From: Marinomonas spartinae
Lineage (GTDB): Bacteria; Pseudomonadota; Gammaproteobacteria; Pseudomonadales; Marinomonadaceae
Length of the DNA: 64,000 nucleotides
Assembly: GCF_900089775.1 (NCBI RefSeq)
Contig: NZ_FLOB01000016.1
Location: 1 to 64,000 of the forward strand
Reading direction: 5' to 3'
The translations under genes and the position numbers were made by a program. Position 1 is the stretch's first letter, and each line of letters starts with the position of its first letter. Below the pieces are notes generated by a model. That model did no database searches, was not told the DNA's origin, and was given only the letters and a program-made list of their open reading frames with translations. Of the stretch, positions 1-11,861 are shown piece after piece.

Positions 1-79
1 GATTATCTATTTTAAAGAGCGTTGCTAACGTTTTTTTCGAACCTCGTCCTCACTCAGTGTGAAGCGCTGTCCGTGTCAG
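1..79 (-). promoter_or_regulatory. rRNA operon leader with boxA antitermination site
   Basis: Read on the minus strand, positions 20 to 9 spell GCTCTTTAAAAT, a close match to the boxA element (core GCTCTTTA) that loads the Nus antitermination complex on rRNA transcripts. Just upstream, positions 80-66 form a small GCTG...CAGC hairpin where a boxB-like stem would sit. The leader lies directly downstream of the promoter at 80-177, so a 16S rRNA gene should begin shortly beyond the left edge. The boxA match is seen directly; the rRNA gene itself is inferred. Confidence 0.75.
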
Positions 80-177
80 CGAGGGCGTATATTAAGGATT
101 CACAGATTTTCTGCAACCCTTTTTTGAAGTTTATTTAAATTAATTTAAAAAAAACTTTCTGAAAGAAATCGTTAACT
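80..177 (-). promoter_or_regulatory. rRNA operon promoter (P1 type) with UP element
   Basis: On the minus strand there is a -35 TTGCAG (116-111), a 16-base spacer and a -10 TAATAT (94-89), followed by the GC-rich discriminator ACGCCCTCG. A 16-base spacer plus a GC-rich discriminator is the hallmark of stringently controlled rRNA P1 promoters. Upstream, 117-177 is almost pure A+T and contains the palindrome TTTAAATTAATTTAAA, as expected for an UP element contacting the RNA polymerase alpha C-terminal domain. The element fills the gap after the ispH stop codon. Confidence 0.75.
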
Positions 178-1128
178 TTATAACTCAACGATTCTTAACT
201 CTTTAGGCATGGAGAAAGACACATTTTCTTCTTGGCCTTTCAGTTCTTGAGGCGCTTCGCCTCCTTCTTTCACTAAACGCTCAATCACTTGGTTTACCAG
301 AACTTCTGGGGCGGATGCACCAGCAGTCACACCAACACTTTCTATGTTGACCAACCAGCGCGCATCGATTTCATCTGCATTATCAATAAGGTGTGCCGTT
401 GCGCCCATCCGTTCAGCAAGCTCACGTAGTCGGTTTGAGTTAGAGCTGTTCACAGAACCAACCACTAGCACCAACTTAGATTCTGCCGCTAGCGTTTTTA
501 CTGCGTCTTGGCGATTCTGCGTCGCGTAGCAAATATCGTCTTTCTTTGGTCCTTTAATCTTGGGAAAGTGGTGACGCAGAGCATCGATCACCACAGATGT
601 ATCATCCATCGATAATGTGGTCTGAGTTACAAATGCCACCTTTTCTGGGTTGTTTACCTTCAAAGAAGCCACATCTTCTGGGCTTTCCACCAAATAAATC
701 GCCCCACCAGTACGGTTATCGTATTGACCCATGGTACCCTCTACTTCAGGATGACCATCGTGACCAATCAAGACGCACTCTACACCGTCTCGCGAGTAGC
801 GTAAGACTTCCAAATGCACTTTAGTTACAAGAGGACAGGTTGCATCAAATACTTTTAGCCCACGCTGTGAAGCTTCATCACGCACTGCTTTAGACACCCC
901 ATGGGCACTGAAGATCACAATATTGTCATCCGGCACTTGATCTAATTCATCGACAAAAACCGCACCACGGGCTTTTAAGGATTCCACAACGAATTTGTTG
1001 TGAACCACTTCATGACGAACATAGATAGGGGCTTCGAATAGATCCAAACAACGATTAACGATTTCAATTGCACGATCTACACCTGCACAAAAACCACGTG
1101 GGTTTGCTAACTGAATAGCAAAGCTCAT
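178..1128 (-). CDS. ispH: 4-hydroxy-3-methylbut-2-enyl diphosphate reductase
   Basis: Last enzyme of the MEP isoprenoid pathway. This cytosolic [4Fe-4S] protein reduces HMBPP to IPP and DMAPP. The 316-residue product opens with the family signature [13 protein letters not shown], whose Cys is the first cluster ligand; the other ligands are in DATCPLV (near residue 97) and DICYATQNR (near 200). The HEVVHN and SAHGVS motifs are also present. Length matches the family. It is the last gene of ileS-lspA-fkpB-ispH and overlaps fkpB by 4 bases, so translation is probably coupled. An rRNA promoter begins just after its stop codon. Confidence 0.97.
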   Translation of the reverse strand: MSFAIQLANPRGFCAGVDRAIEIVNRCLDLFEAPIYVRHEVVHNKFVVESLKARGAVFVDELDQVPDDNIVIFSAHGVSKAVRDEASQRGLKVFDATCPLVTKVHLEVLRYSRDGVECVLIGHDGHPEVEGTMGQYDNRTGGAIYLVESPEDVASLKVNNPEKVAFVTQTTLSMDDTSVVIDALRHHFPKIKGPKKDDICYATQNRQDAVKTLAAESKLVLVVGSVNSSNSNRLRELAERMGATAHLIDNADEIDARWLVNIESVGVTAGASAPEVLVNQVIERLVKEGGEAPQELKGQEENVSFSMPKELRIVEL

Positions 1129-1556
1129 GATGCCTCCTCTACCGCAACAACACGCACTCGATAGGTTAAAGAGCGCCCCGCTAATGGGTGATTAAAGTCA
1201 ACGGTGACATCTTGATCGCCAATTTCAGCGATAACGCCAGGCAACTCATTGTTCGCAGCATCTGCAAAGGACACGACCATACCCTCTTCTAAGTCCATTG
1301 AGAACTGAGAGCGTGAAATACGTTGGATGTTGTTTTCATTAGGAGCTCCAAACGCTTTTTCTGGAGACATCACAAACGACGCTTCATCACCTGCTTGCAT
1401 GCCAATTAGCACTTCTTCAAATGCAGGCAGCAAATTACCATCACCAAACACAAATTGAGCAGGTGCTTGATCAAAATTCGAATCTACAACCTGGCCATCT
1501 TCCAAAGACAGCTCAAAATGCAAGGTCACTCGACTGTCTGCCGTCACTAAACTCAT
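1125..1556 (-). CDS. fkpB: FKBP-type peptidyl-prolyl isomerase (FkpB/SlpA)
   Basis: Cytosolic FKBP-fold prolyl isomerase and chaperone of the SlyD/SlpA group, 143 residues. The N-terminal FKBP half ([16 protein letters not shown]) is followed by the insert-in-flap region ([16 protein letters not shown]) and the C-terminal strand [15 protein letters not shown], a hallmark of the family. It lacks the His-rich metal-binding tail of SlyD, which favours FkpB/SlpA. It overlaps lspA upstream and ispH downstream by 4 bases each, the standard gammaproteobacterial lspA-fkpB-ispH order. Confidence 0.92.
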   Translation of the reverse strand: MSLVTADSRVTLHFELSLEDGQVVDSNFDQAPAQFVFGDGNLLPAFEEVLIGMQAGDEASFVMSPEKAFGAPNENNIQRISRSQFSMDLEEGMVVSFADAANNELPGVIAEIGDQDVTVDFNHPLAGRSLTYRVRVVAVEEAS

Positions 1557-2059
1557 TCTTTTTCACCTTTCTTCGGCTTAACAAATAAGCCTTCTAACAG
1601 CATCAAGATAACACCTATTGTGATCGCACTATCGGCCACATTAAAGGCAGGAAAATACCAAGACTGCTGCCAATGAACTTGTACAAAATCGACCACGTGG
1701 CCATAGGCAAGACGATCATGTAAATTACCAAGAGCGCCCCCCATAATCAGACTTAGTGCAGCCGCTTCCCAAGGGTTCTTACGACCTATCCTAACTAAAC
1801 GCCAGCTGATACCTACCACTACGACTATCGCTATCAAGGAAAACAACCAGCGCTGCCAACCACCCGCTTGGGCCAAAAAACTAAAGGCCGCGCCGGTGTT
1901 GTAGCGCAATGTTAGGTCAAGTACAGGCAGTAAATGGATTTCCTGTCCATAAAACAAATTTGCCACAACCGCCTGTTTGGTGACCCAATCCAAGATCACC
2001 ACTGCAATTGCCAGCGCCCACCAGCGCTGGGCTTGTTGCCACACATATCGAAATGTCAT
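1553..2059 (-). CDS. lspA: Lipoprotein signal peptidase (signal peptidase II)
   Basis: Inner-membrane aspartyl protease that removes signal peptides from diacylglyceryl-modified prolipoproteins. The 168-residue protein has four hydrophobic segments and both catalytic Asp motifs: GNLHDRL with HVVDFV, and FNVADSAI near the C terminus. The RYNTGAAFS motif of the family is present. The start codon overlaps the ileS stop by one base (TAATG), and the 3' end overlaps fkpB by 4 bases, so the gene is embedded in a translationally coupled operon. Confidence 0.96.
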   Translation of the reverse strand: MTFRYVWQQAQRWWALAIAVVILDWVTKQAVVANLFYGQEIHLLPVLDLTLRYNTGAAFSFLAQAGGWQRWLFSLIAIVVVVGISWRLVRIGRKNPWEAAALSLIMGGALGNLHDRLAYGHVVDFVQVHWQQSWYFPAFNVADSAITIGVILMLLEGLFVKPKKGEKE

Positions 2060-4881
2060 TAAGCGTAAAGGCGCTGTTCACCTTCCCCATCAGGTAAGTT
2101 AGAGATACAACGATCGCACAGCTCAGGGTGCGCTTCTCGTTTACCCACTTCTTCACGGTGATGCCAACAACGTACACACTTCGCATACTTGCTGAGTTCT
2201 ACATGCACTTTAAGGCCAGCAAGATCGGTTTCAACCGCACCCTCGCCCGCTTGGTCAAGTGGCAGAACTTTCACATCAGACGCAATCAACACAAAGCGCA
2301 GCTCATCACCTAGACGATTCAATGTTGTTTGCAATGAATCATCACAATACAAGGTAATTTCCGCACTCAAGCTGGCTTTCATTTTGCCTTCATTACGTGC
2401 TGCTTCAAGCACCTTGTTGGTCGCCACTTTCACTTCAAGAACCTGTTTCCAGAACTCACGGCCAAGTACTTCGTCGCCCGCCAGCTCTTCAAGCCCTTCG
2501 TACCAAGTTTCTAGGAATACAGATTCGCTGCGCTCACCAGGAAGCGCTAACCAAATCTCATCCGCTGTATAGCTCAAGATAGGAGAGATCCAACGAGTAA
2601 AGGCTTCCATCACATGATACAAAGCCGTTTGCGCCGAACGGCGTGCTAAGCTGTCTTCTTGTGTGGTGTACTGACGATCTTTGATCACATCCAAGTAAAA
2701 ACCGCCCAAGTCTACCGAACAGAAATTTTGGATTTTTTGGTTGACGGTATGAAATTGGTATTCGCCGTAAGCTACATCTAAGTCTTTTTGCAATTGCGCA
2801 GCACGGTCTACAATCCAACGATCTAAGGCGATCATCTCGCTTGAAGGCACCATGTCTTTTGCTGGATCAAAGCCATTCAAGTTTGCCAACATGAAGCGCG
2901 CGGTATTACGAATACGACGATAAGAATCCGCCACACGTTTTAAAATTTCGTCAGACACGGTCATTTCGCCCGTGTAATCGGTTGCCGCCACCCACAGACG
3001 AATAATATCCGCCCCTAAAGTCCCCATCACTTTCTGTGGAGAAACCACGTTACCGAGTGATTTAGACATTTTGCGACCATCGCCATCAACCGTGAAACCG
3101 TGAGTTAGCACACCTTTATAAGGCGGTACACCACGGATCGCGATAGAGGTCTTCAAAGAAGATTGGAACCAGCCACGATGTTGGTCAGAACCTTCAAGGT
3201 ACAGATCCGCAGGGAAGCTCAATTCATCACGCTGGTCGATAACAGAGTAGTGAGTCACACCAGAGTCGAACCACACATCTAATGTGTCGGTTACCTTGCT
3301 GTATTGCTCCGCTTCGTCACCCAAAAGCTCTGCCGCATCTAGATCAAACCAAGCATCAATACCGACTTTTTCAATACGCTGTGCCACTTCTTCGATCAAA
3401 CGAGGGGTTTCTGGGTGAAGCTCTTGCGTTTCTTTATTGATAAATAAAGCAATTGGCACACCCCACGTACGCTGACGGGACACACACCAATCTGGACTGT
3501 TATTCAACATGCCTTCCATGCGGTTTTGACCCCAAGAAGGTGTCCACTTCACACCTTTGACCGCTTCTTTCGCAGAATCCAATAGACCTTTTTCATCCAT
3601 GCTGATAAACCATTGTGGTGTCGCACGGAAGATCAACGGTGTTTTAGTACGCCAGCAGTGTGGATAACTGTGGAAGATTTTTGACTGAAACACCAAAGCG
3701 TTATTACGGTTTAGTGCTTCCAACACAGCATCGTCTACTTTGTAAACGTGCATGCCCGCGAATTCGCCTGCTGCTTCTGAGTAAACACCATTATCTTGGA
3801 CAAGGTTGATAGTGCCTAAGCCATTTTCACGACCCACGTTAAAGTCATCTACCCCATGGTCCGGTGCAGTATGTACACAACCCGTACCGGCTTCCGTCGT
3901 GACATGCTCACCTAAGATAACCGGGATGTCACGCTCAACAAACGGATGATCCAACAAAGTACCATTAAGGTCAGCCCCCTCAGCGCGCCCAACAATACGG
4001 AAGTCCGACACACCATAACGCGCCATCACACTTTCAACCATGTCTTCCGCTAGGATCAGACGCTCTTTGCCCGCCCCCATGTCCACTTCAACCAGTGCAT
4101 AATGAAATTCTGGGTGAATCGAGACCGCTTGGCTAGCAGGTAAAGTCCAAGGCGTAGTCGTCCAGATAACAACAGAAACCTTGCCTTCTCCTTCCACACC
4201 GGAGAATTTTGCCAACAACTCAGCTTCGTCTTTTGGTGCATAGCGCACGTCCAAAGACAAAGAGGTTTTATCCTGGTATTCCACTTCCGCTTCCGCCAAA
4301 GCAGAGCCGCCTACGACACTCCAGTAAACAGGCTTAAAACCTTTTACTAAGTGACCATTTTCAGCAATTTTACCTAATGCTCGAACAATATTCGCTTCGG
4401 TTACAAAGTTCATGGTCAGATAAGGATTATCCCAATCTCCCATCACACCAAGACGGATAAAGTCTTTTTTCTGCTCTTCAATTTGTGAGTAAGCGTATTC
4501 ACGGCATTTCGCACGAAAATCTTTGTACGATACTTTATCGCCCGCTTTGCCAATCAGCTGCTCAACTTTATGCTCGATTGGCAAACCATGACAGTCCCAG
4601 CCGGGGATGTACGGTGCATCAAAGCCGCTGACGGTTTTCGATTTAACAATAATATCTTTGAGGATTTTGTTAACCGCGTGACCAATATGAATACTACCGT
4701 TCGCGTATGGAGGGCCATCGTGAAGAATAAAAGACTTACGACCTTTACTCACTTTACGTACTTTGTTGTATAGATCCATATCCTGCCAACGCTTTAGCAT
4801 TGCAGGTTCACGTTTTGCCAAATCTCCACGCATTGGAAAATCCGTGTTTGGCAAATTCAGTGTCGGTTTATAATCACTCAT
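2059..4881 (-). CDS. ileS: Isoleucyl-tRNA synthetase
   Basis: Class I aminoacyl-tRNA synthetase charging tRNA-Ile, 940 residues, the usual bacterial length. The ATP-binding motifs are present: HIGH (in GSIHIGHAV, near residue 67) and KMSKS ([10 protein letters not shown], near residue 606). The CP1 editing domain contains [11 protein letters not shown] and the DHG region, and the C-terminal zinc knuckle has CVRCW and CDRC pairs. This is the IleS1 type typical of Gammaproteobacteria. It lies 32 bases after ribF and runs directly into lspA. Confidence 0.98.
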   Translation of the reverse strand: MSDYKPTLNLPNTDFPMRGDLAKREPAMLKRWQDMDLYNKVRKVSKGRKSFILHDGPPYANGSIHIGHAVNKILKDIIVKSKTVSGFDAPYIPGWDCHGLPIEHKVEQLIGKAGDKVSYKDFRAKCREYAYSQIEEQKKDFIRLGVMGDWDNPYLTMNFVTEANIVRALGKIAENGHLVKGFKPVYWSVVGGSALAEAEVEYQDKTSLSLDVRYAPKDEAELLAKFSGVEGEGKVSVVIWTTTPWTLPASQAVSIHPEFHYALVEVDMGAGKERLILAEDMVESVMARYGVSDFRIVGRAEGADLNGTLLDHPFVERDIPVILGEHVTTEAGTGCVHTAPDHGVDDFNVGRENGLGTINLVQDNGVYSEAAGEFAGMHVYKVDDAVLEALNRNNALVFQSKIFHSYPHCWRTKTPLIFRATPQWFISMDEKGLLDSAKEAVKGVKWTPSWGQNRMEGMLNNSPDWCVSRQRTWGVPIALFINKETQELHPETPRLIEEVAQRIEKVGIDAWFDLDAAELLGDEAEQYSKVTDTLDVWFDSGVTHYSVIDQRDELSFPADLYLEGSDQHRGWFQSSLKTSIAIRGVPPYKGVLTHGFTVDGDGRKMSKSLGNVVSPQKVMGTLGADIIRLWVAATDYTGEMTVSDEILKRVADSYRRIRNTARFMLANLNGFDPAKDMVPSSEMIALDRWIVDRAAQLQKDLDVAYGEYQFHTVNQKIQNFCSVDLGGFYLDVIKDRQYTTQEDSLARRSAQTALYHVMEAFTRWISPILSYTADEIWLALPGERSESVFLETWYEGLEELAGDEVLGREFWKQVLEVKVATNKVLEAARNEGKMKASLSAEITLYCDDSLQTTLNRLGDELRFVLIASDVKVLPLDQAGEGAVETDLAGLKVHVELSKYAKCVRCWHHREEVGKREAHPELCDRCISNLPDGEGEQRLYA

Positions 4882-4913
4882 GGTTTATCGATTCATCCTC
4901 AAAGATCATCTTT

Positions 4914-5843
4914 TCACTGATTAGCAAAAAAGCGTTGTGCTTCTTCTTTATCACATTGAATTTGTTGTTCCAGCTCACTTAGGCCGGCCATTTTTCGCTC
5001 TGCCCTAATAAAACGACAGAAAGTGACCTGTACATATTGATCATACAGATCACCATTAAAGTTAAACAAATGCACTTCTAAAATGGGTGTTTTACCGTTA
5101 ACCGTTGGTCGCATACCTATATTGGCAACACCATCATGGCATACACCCTCCGTTTCTAAGGTGACAGCATAAACACCCGACAACGCAGACATGGTACCTT
5201 TCAAATGCACATTGGCAGTCGGAAACCCAATAGTACGACCCAGCTTTTGCCCGTGGATCACTCGACCACTTAGCATCACAGGGTGCCCCATGTTTTCTTG
5301 GGCTGCGTCAATATCACCATGCTCTAACGCTTGGCGTACTAACGTACTACTGACCCGCTCCCCCAATCTATTGAGCACGGACGGCGTATTTTCAACATCA
5401 AAACCGTGGGTTTCGCCAAATTGACGCAAATATTCGAAATCCCCTTGGCGGTCACAGCCAAAGCGGAAATCATCCCCCACCACCAAATGACGAACAGACA
5501 AGCCATCCGACAAAATACTCTGGCAAAAAGCATGAGCGTCAAGCTGCTGAAGTTTAGGATTGAACGGTAAACACAGGACATAATCGATACCCTGCCCTTT
5601 AAGCAATGCCACCTTATCCCGCAAACGACTAATGCGCCCAGGCGAAGTATTTGGTGCAAAATACTCACGCGGCTGAGGCTCAAATATCATAATCCCCGCT
5701 GGAACATGATAATGGGCAGCCAACGCTTTTACTCGGTTCAAAATAGCGCGATGGCCCAAATGAACACCGTCAAAATTCCCAATCGTTAGCACACCTGCTT
5801 GATGCTTTTCTCGGATATTATGAATACCCCGTATTAACTCCAT
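4914..5843 (-). CDS. ribF: Bifunctional riboflavin kinase / FAD synthetase
   Basis: Converts riboflavin to FMN and then FAD in the cytosol. The N-terminal nucleotidyltransferase domain carries TIGNFDGVHLGH (near residue 20) and the RFGCDRQGD region. The C-terminal flavokinase domain begins about residue 185 with GRVIHGQKLGRTIGFPTANV. The start was placed at the ATG at 5843 (MELIRG), giving 309 residues, because family members begin a few residues before the first strand; an in-frame upstream extension has no homology. The ribF-ileS-lspA order is conserved in Gammaproteobacteria. Confidence 0.93.
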   Translation of the reverse strand: MELIRGIHNIREKHQAGVLTIGNFDGVHLGHRAILNRVKALAAHYHVPAGIMIFEPQPREYFAPNTSPGRISRLRDKVALLKGQGIDYVLCLPFNPKLQQLDAHAFCQSILSDGLSVRHLVVGDDFRFGCDRQGDFEYLRQFGETHGFDVENTPSVLNRLGERVSSTLVRQALEHGDIDAAQENMGHPVMLSGRVIHGQKLGRTIGFPTANVHLKGTMSALSGVYAVTLETEGVCHDGVANIGMRPTVNGKTPILEVHLFNFNGDLYDQYVQVTFCRFIRAERKMAGLSELEQQIQCDKEEAQRFFANQ

Positions 5844-5892
5844 AGTGCCTCGTTCAAGACCATTCCACCCAGCGCTGAAAAAAATAACCCAG

Positions 5893-5898
5893 ATTATA
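5893..5898 (-). promoter_or_regulatory. Candidate -10 element for the ribF operon
   Basis: A perfect TATAAT on the minus strand lies 50 bases upstream of the ribF start codon. No convincing -35 hexamer is seen at 16-18 bases, so this is only a candidate for transcription of ribF-ileS-lspA-fkpB-ispH. Confidence 0.35.
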
Positions 5899-5984
5899 TA
5901 GCAGTTCACCAGATGACGGTAGGCCAGAACTTACACAAGCAACACAAACCCACTTTTAACCGGCCCACACCATAAACAGTGAAC

Positions 5985-7568
5985 TTAACTGTGCCTTAAC
6001 ATTGATAGACGTAGGCCCGCCAGTATGGCGACTCCCACATATACACATACCCCAACAACAACAATCAGCAAAGTATCGCCAATGCGCTGTAAACTACTCA
6101 TTTGGGTCCATACCCACCCCTGCTGAAGGAACACATACAAACACACACCCAATGCCGATGTTGCAAGCACCAGAATACGCAACAAGCGCTTCCACTGCGC
6201 AGAAAACACATGATGTCCTCGCTTGCGCAAACCACGCCACAACAAAAAGGCATTAATGCCCGCCGATAAACTGGTCGCCAGCGCCAAACCAACGTGTCCT
6301 AGCGGCCAGACAAAAATCAGATTCAGCACCATATTTGACACCATTGCAATAATACCAATACGCACTGGCGTCTTTGTATCTTGCCTTGCGTAGTAACCTG
6401 GCGCCAACACTTTAATCAGCATCATAAAGACCAGACCAATGGAATAAGCCTGCAAACTTTCAGACGCTTTCACCACATCATGAACCGTCAACGCACCACG
6501 ATAAAAGATGGTTGCAATCAAAGGCTCTGCCAACATAAAGAGCGCCAAAGAGGAAGGTACGGCAATCAGCAACAAAATGCGCAACCCCCAGTCTAGCGTC
6601 GACGAAAAGCTGTCCGCTTTTTTGCTAGCAAAACTCCGCGACAATGACGGTAAAATCACCGTACTGATAGCAATCGCAAAAATCCCCAGAGGCAATTCGT
6701 ACAAACGATCCGACAAATACAACCAAGTAATACTGCCAGTTTGCAGAAACGACGCCAGCACGGTGTCTAATAGCAGGTTAATTTGACTAACCGATACACC
6801 AAATAACGCAGGACCAATCAATAGCAAAATGCGCTTCACCCCTGGATGGCGAAAATTCAGACTTGGCATGGGTAACAGCTTGAGCCTAGCCAAGAACGGC
6901 ATTTGAAAGGCTAGCTGCACCAGCCCCGCAAAAAACACCCCCCACGCCACATAAATCTCAGACTGAGCCGCGTCACGCGCAAACACCAAAGTAGCAACCA
7001 ACAAAGTAATATTGAGAAAAATCGGTGTAATCGCCGGAACCGCATACTCGCCGTGGGCATTAAGCACACCACCAGCCAGCGCCGTTAACGAAATAAACAT
7101 CAGATAAGGAAACGTAATGGTCAGCAACTGAGACGCCAAACGAGACTGCTCACCATCAGAGGCAAAGCCTGGAGCAAAAACATAAATAACCCAAGGCGCG
7201 CACAACATAAACAGAGCCGTCATGACTAATAGCACCAAGGCTAGTGAGCCAGATACAGCTGAAATTAATGCCCGCACTTCCTCTTTACTGGTATTAACCC
7301 GATAATCGCTAAGAACTGGTACAAAGGCTTGCGCAAAGGCGCCTTCTGCAAAAAGTCGACGAAAAAAATTAGGAATTTTAAACGCCACATAGAACGCATC
7401 CGCTCCGGCACTGGCTCCTAATACATAGGCCAACGCAGAATCACGAGCCAACCCTAGAATACGTGACAAAAAAGTACAGAGGGAAACTAAGACACCGGAG
7501 CGTAATAAAGAGCTCTTTTGCGCGATTTCTTTTGATTCTTTTTTAGACACCATATTTTCTTCAGACAT
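5985..7568 (-). CDS. murJ: Lipid II flippase MurJ (MviN)
   Basis: Inner-membrane MOP-superfamily flippase that moves lipid II across the membrane for peptidoglycan synthesis. The protein is strongly hydrophobic with about 14 segments. Family signatures include LSRILGLARD and FKIPNFFRRLFAEGAFAQAF near the N terminus, and GYYARQDTKTPVRIG in the second half. I chose the ATG at 7568 (MSEENM, 527 residues); the ATG at 7553 (MVSKK) is also possible, and a longer in-frame extension upstream looks non-homologous. It diverges from rpsT, a common arrangement in this group. Confidence 0.93.
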   Translation of the reverse strand: MSEENMVSKKESKEIAQKSSLLRSGVLVSLCTFLSRILGLARDSALAYVLGASAGADAFYVAFKIPNFFRRLFAEGAFAQAFVPVLSDYRVNTSKEEVRALISAVSGSLALVLLVMTALFMLCAPWVIYVFAPGFASDGEQSRLASQLLTITFPYLMFISLTALAGGVLNAHGEYAVPAITPIFLNITLLVATLVFARDAAQSEIYVAWGVFFAGLVQLAFQMPFLARLKLLPMPSLNFRHPGVKRILLLIGPALFGVSVSQINLLLDTVLASFLQTGSITWLYLSDRLYELPLGIFAIAISTVILPSLSRSFASKKADSFSSTLDWGLRILLLIAVPSSLALFMLAEPLIATIFYRGALTVHDVVKASESLQAYSIGLVFMMLIKVLAPGYYARQDTKTPVRIGIIAMVSNMVLNLIFVWPLGHVGLALATSLSAGINAFLLWRGLRKRGHHVFSAQWKRLLRILVLATSALGVCLYVFLQQGWVWTQMSSLQRIGDTLLIVVVGVCVYVGVAILAGLRLSMLRHS

Positions 7569-7675
7569 TATAATTTTACTAACCATACCAAGCAATTGGA
7601 GCAAGAATACCACCAGATTGACCGACAAGGCAGAAAAATAAGCCACTAGATTTGGCGATTATTTGTATAATGGGG

Positions 7676-7703
7676 TTGTGACACGCCAAAAAACTGGTAA
7701 AAT
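7676..7703 (+). promoter_or_regulatory. Candidate rpsT promoter
   Basis: TTGTGA (7676-7681), a 16-base spacer and TAAAAT (7698-7703) are followed by the GC-rich discriminator CCGCCGCGAG, the pattern of growth-rate-controlled ribosomal promoters. A second perfect TATAAT lies just upstream at 7666-7671. The leader between promoter and gene contains the inverted repeat TCAAGT-CAA-ACTTGA. Confidence 0.55.
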
Positions 7704-7796
7704 CCGCCGCGAGATTCTCAAGTCAAACTTGACATTAATTTCACGACGCAGCACAGTGCTGTGCCGTTTCCTAATATAATTGAAAGGAGCCAGACT

Positions 7797-8060
7797 GTGG
7801 CAAATTCCGCCGGTTCAAAAAAACGTGCGCGCCAGGCGATCAAACGTCGCGCTCATAATGGTAGCCTGCGCTCTATGGTTCGTACCTACTTGAAAAAAGT
7901 AGATGCAGCTATCGAAGCAGGTAATCAAGCTGATGCACAAGCAGCTTATACTCTAGCCACTTCTAAGCTAGACAAAGCAGCTAATAAAGGCCTATATCAC
8001 AAAAACAAAGCAGCTCGTCATAAGAGCCGCTTGAGTGCTAAAATCAAAGCACTGGCCTAA
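7797..8060 (+). CDS. rpsT: 30S ribosomal protein S20
   Basis: Small 16S-rRNA-binding protein of the 30S body, 87 residues and highly basic ([34 protein letters not shown]). The start is a GTG at 7797 (protein MANSAGS...), preceded by AAGGAG at the right distance; an upstream in-frame ATG would add residues absent from the family. A GUG start is also used by E. coli S20 and limits its translation. It is monocistronic, divergent from murJ and closed by a terminator. Confidence 0.97.
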   Translation: MANSAGSKKRARQAIKRRAHNGSLRSMVRTYLKKVDAAIEAGNQADAQAAYTLATSKLDKAANKGLYHKNKAARHKSRLSAKIKALA

Positions 8061-8068
8061 TACCCATA

Positions 8069-8095
8069 AAAAAACCGGCTTTTGCCGGTTTTTTT
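8069..8095 (+). terminator. Intrinsic terminator after rpsT
   Basis: AAAACCGGC-TTTT-GCCGGTTTT hairpin followed by a T run. The A-rich side lets it work in both directions, so it may also serve the converging dgkA transcript. Confidence 0.9.
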
Positions 8096-8133
8096 ATGCA
8101 TTTATCTTTCGTGCTAACTCATGACGCACTGCC

Positions 8134-8496
8134 CTACGAGAAAATAACCAACCCCCACACAACTGCTGCCAAGACCAAAGAAAGCATCACTGCTGCGGAG
8201 CCTAGATCTTTCGCCCGCCCAGACAACTCATGCTGCTCGTTGCTAATACGATCCACAACCGCTTCCACACTGGAATTAATCGTTTCAACGATCAACACCA
8301 TTCCAGCAGAAAAAATCAGCAACGCTTTTTCCATGCCGCCATCGCCCAACCAAAGCGCCAATGGCAAGGCCACTAAAAATAAGCAGGTTTCTTGACGAAA
8401 AGCCGCCTCATGTTTCCACTGCGCTCTTAGCCCCTGATAAGAATAGCGCGTCGCACTAATAACTCGCGCTAAACCAGACTGCCCCGGTTTTGCCAT
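8134..8496 (-). CDS. dgkA: Diacylglycerol kinase
   Basis: Small inner-membrane kinase that phosphorylates diacylglycerol to phosphatidic acid, recycling the lipid left by osmoregulated glucan synthesis. The 120-residue protein has an amphipathic N terminus, three hydrophobic segments and the family signature EAVVDRISNEQHELSGRAKDLGSAAV, of which Glu, Asp and Lys form the active site. An AGGAGAG ribosome site precedes the ATG. It is downstream of proB with a 27-base gap, so the two may be co-transcribed. Confidence 0.95.
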   Translation of the reverse strand: MAKPGQSGLARVISATRYSYQGLRAQWKHEAAFRQETCLFLVALPLALWLGDGGMEKALLIFSAGMVLIVETINSSVEAVVDRISNEQHELSGRAKDLGSAAVMLSLVLAAVVWGLVIFS

Positions 8497-8523
8497 GCCA
8501 CTCTCCTAGCTCATTACATTGCA

Positions 8524-9648
8524 TTAAATAATGACTAAATCATCACGGTTAATCAGCTCCGGCTCGCTCTCGTAACCAAGCACGCTCAAAATATCGGAGG
8601 AAGGACGGCCAAGCAATTTTAAGGTTTCTGCCACGGTATAATTGATCAACCCCCGCGCCACTAGAGCCCCCTGCCCATCCAAACACAGCACCATATCACC
8701 ACGAGAAAAAGACCCTTGCGCGTCTTTCACCCCGACAGCCAACAAACTAGTACTACCTTTGCGCAACGCTTTAACCGCTCCATCATCCAGTACCAGTGTC
8801 CCACGGCTTTTTAACTGCCCAGCCAACCACTGTTTACGGGCCGCTAGCCGTCCATGTTCAGGCTGTAGCCAGGTTCCCACATGCTCACCAGAAGCCACCC
8901 GCAGTATAACACTCTCCTCACGACCTGAAGCAATCAAAGTATCCGCCCCAGAACGCGCCGCTAAGCGTGCCGCACGCACTTTCGTCAACATGCCCCCACT
9001 GCCCAGTAGACCAGCACCGCCACTAGCCATCGACTCTAAGCGCTCATCTGTGGCCGAAACATGGGATATCAAGGTAGCATCAACATGATCACGCGGGTTC
9101 TTATCAAACAAGCCTTGCTGATCCGTCAAAATGATCATTGCATCGGCCTCAACCAAGTTCGCTACTAGGGCACCTAAAGTATCGTTGTCACCAAACCGAA
9201 TCTCGTCGGTTACAACCGTATCGTTTTCGTTAACTATGGGTACAGCGCCAAGGCTTAATAAGGTTCGCAACGAAGATCGAGCGTTTAAATAACGACGACG
9301 GTTAGACAGATCGTCATGGGTGAGCAAAATTTGCGCCGTACAAAGGCCATGCTTCTCAAAATGACTCTCATACACCCCCACCAGCTCCATCTGACCAACT
9401 GCGGCAGCAGCTTGTAACTCGTTCACCTGGGTCGGTCGAGAAGAAAAACCAAGGCGCTTCATACCAGCGGCAATAGAGCCAGACGACACCAACACCACTT
9501 CTTTGCCCTGCTTGCGTAATTGAGCAATTTGTTCAACCCATAAGCCAATGCGTTCGACATCCAAACCCCGACCATCATTCGTTAACAAAGCGCTACCGAT
9601 TTTTACCACCAGCCGACGCGCTTTCGCAATTTTTTCTCGCCTTTCCAT
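8524..9648 (-). CDS. proB: Glutamate 5-kinase
   Basis: First step of proline synthesis: phosphorylates glutamate to gamma-glutamyl phosphate. The 374-residue protein has the amino-acid-kinase domain (VVKIGSALL near residue 13, [10 protein letters not shown] near 54, NENDTV near 139, ILTDQQGLF near 172) and a C-terminal PUA domain from about residue 280. The length includes the PUA domain, as in E. coli. It follows obgE by 35 bases. proA is not in the window. Confidence 0.96.
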   Translation of the reverse strand: MERREKIAKARRLVVKIGSALLTNDGRGLDVERIGLWVEQIAQLRKQGKEVVLVSSGSIAAGMKRLGFSSRPTQVNELQAAAAVGQMELVGVYESHFEKHGLCTAQILLTHDDLSNRRRYLNARSSLRTLLSLGAVPIVNENDTVVTDEIRFGDNDTLGALVANLVEADAMIILTDQQGLFDKNPRDHVDATLISHVSATDERLESMASGGAGLLGSGGMLTKVRAARLAARSGADTLIASGREESVILRVASGEHVGTWLQPEHGRLAARKQWLAGQLKSRGTLVLDDGAVKALRKGSTSLLAVGVKDAQGSFSRGDMVLCLDGQGALVARGLINYTVAETLKLLGRPSSDILSVLGYESEPELINRDDLVII

Positions 9649-9683
9649 ACTACCGCTTACCCACCCACAAAATTAGCCAATGC

Positions 9684-11236
<1,553 letters not shown>

Positions 11237-11271
11237 GACTTACTCCTTAAATGTGTTTTAGTTAGCGCTTA

Positions 11272-11580
11272 TTAGTTAATCGCAGTGACTTTCACTTCTG
11301 TGAACCACTGACGATGCCCCATACGCTTCATAGAATGCTTACGACGACGGAATTTCAAAATTTTCACTTTGTCTCCGCGACCATGAGTAACCACTTCTGC
11401 CGTTACTTTAGCGCCTTCTACAACTGGAGCGCCAACTTTAACGTCGTCGCCATTGCTAACAAGAAGTACGTCGTTAAATTCAACCACGCCACCTTCTTCT
11501 ACTGCAAGTTTTTCAACCTTAAGGGTTTGGCCTTCTTGCACACGGTATTGCTTACCGCCAGTTTTGATTACTGCAAACAT
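11272..11580 (-). CDS. rplU: 50S ribosomal protein L21
   Basis: 23S-rRNA-binding protein, 102 residues. Family signatures are [14 protein letters not shown] at the N terminus and [16 protein letters not shown] near the C terminus. The start was set at 11580, where GGAG stands 6 bases upstream; an earlier in-frame ATG would add four residues. It is first in its operon and divergent from ispB. Confidence 0.97.
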   Translation of the reverse strand: MFAVIKTGGKQYRVQEGQTLKVEKLAVEEGGVVEFNDVLLVSNGDDVKVGAPVVEGAKVTAEVVTHGRGDKVKILKFRRRKHSMKRMGHRQWFTEVKVTAIN

Positions 11581-11716
11581 GTTCTTCTCCAATGAGATTT
11601 ACCCGGCTACTGAATTGGATTTGACCTACTTCTAGTGGCACCAAATTCTTGTCGATCACGACAAAAATTCACTTACCATATGATAGGGAGCAAAATGTGG
11701 GTAAATCGGACGCGAG

Positions 11717-11745
11717 ATTGTACAAAATCAAACCAGCTAATACAA
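11717..11745 (-). promoter_or_regulatory. Candidate rplU-rpmA promoter
   Basis: Minus strand: TTGTAT (11745-11740), 17-base spacer, TACAAT (11722-11717), then the GC-rich discriminator CTCGCGTCC typical of ribosomal operons. The -35 is weak. Between here and rplU lies the inverted repeat TTGTCG-ATCA-CGACAA (11649-11664). Confidence 0.5.
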
Positions 11746-11784
11746 GCAAAAAGCACGGTGTTTATGTATTTTTCATCTTTTGGG

Positions 11785-11813
11785 TTGACCCTGACACAAG
11801 GCTTACCTAGCAT
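11785..11813 (+). promoter_or_regulatory. Candidate ispB promoter
   Basis: TTGACC (11785-11790), 17-base spacer, TAGCAT (11808-11813), about 50 bases before the ispB start codon and divergent from the rplU promoter. Confidence 0.45.
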
Positions 11814-11861
11814 GGGACAAACTTGCTTTACAGCTTAGTACTCTTTAGCTCCGGAAATCGT

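Noticed and set aside
1..177. A tRNA gene at the left edge
   Set aside because: No cloverleaf can be formed; promoter, discriminator and boxA explain the sequence better.
7666..7671. Second rpsT promoter using the perfect TATAAT at 7666
   Set aside because: No acceptable -35 at 16-18 bases; kept only as a note because E. coli rpsT does have two promoters.
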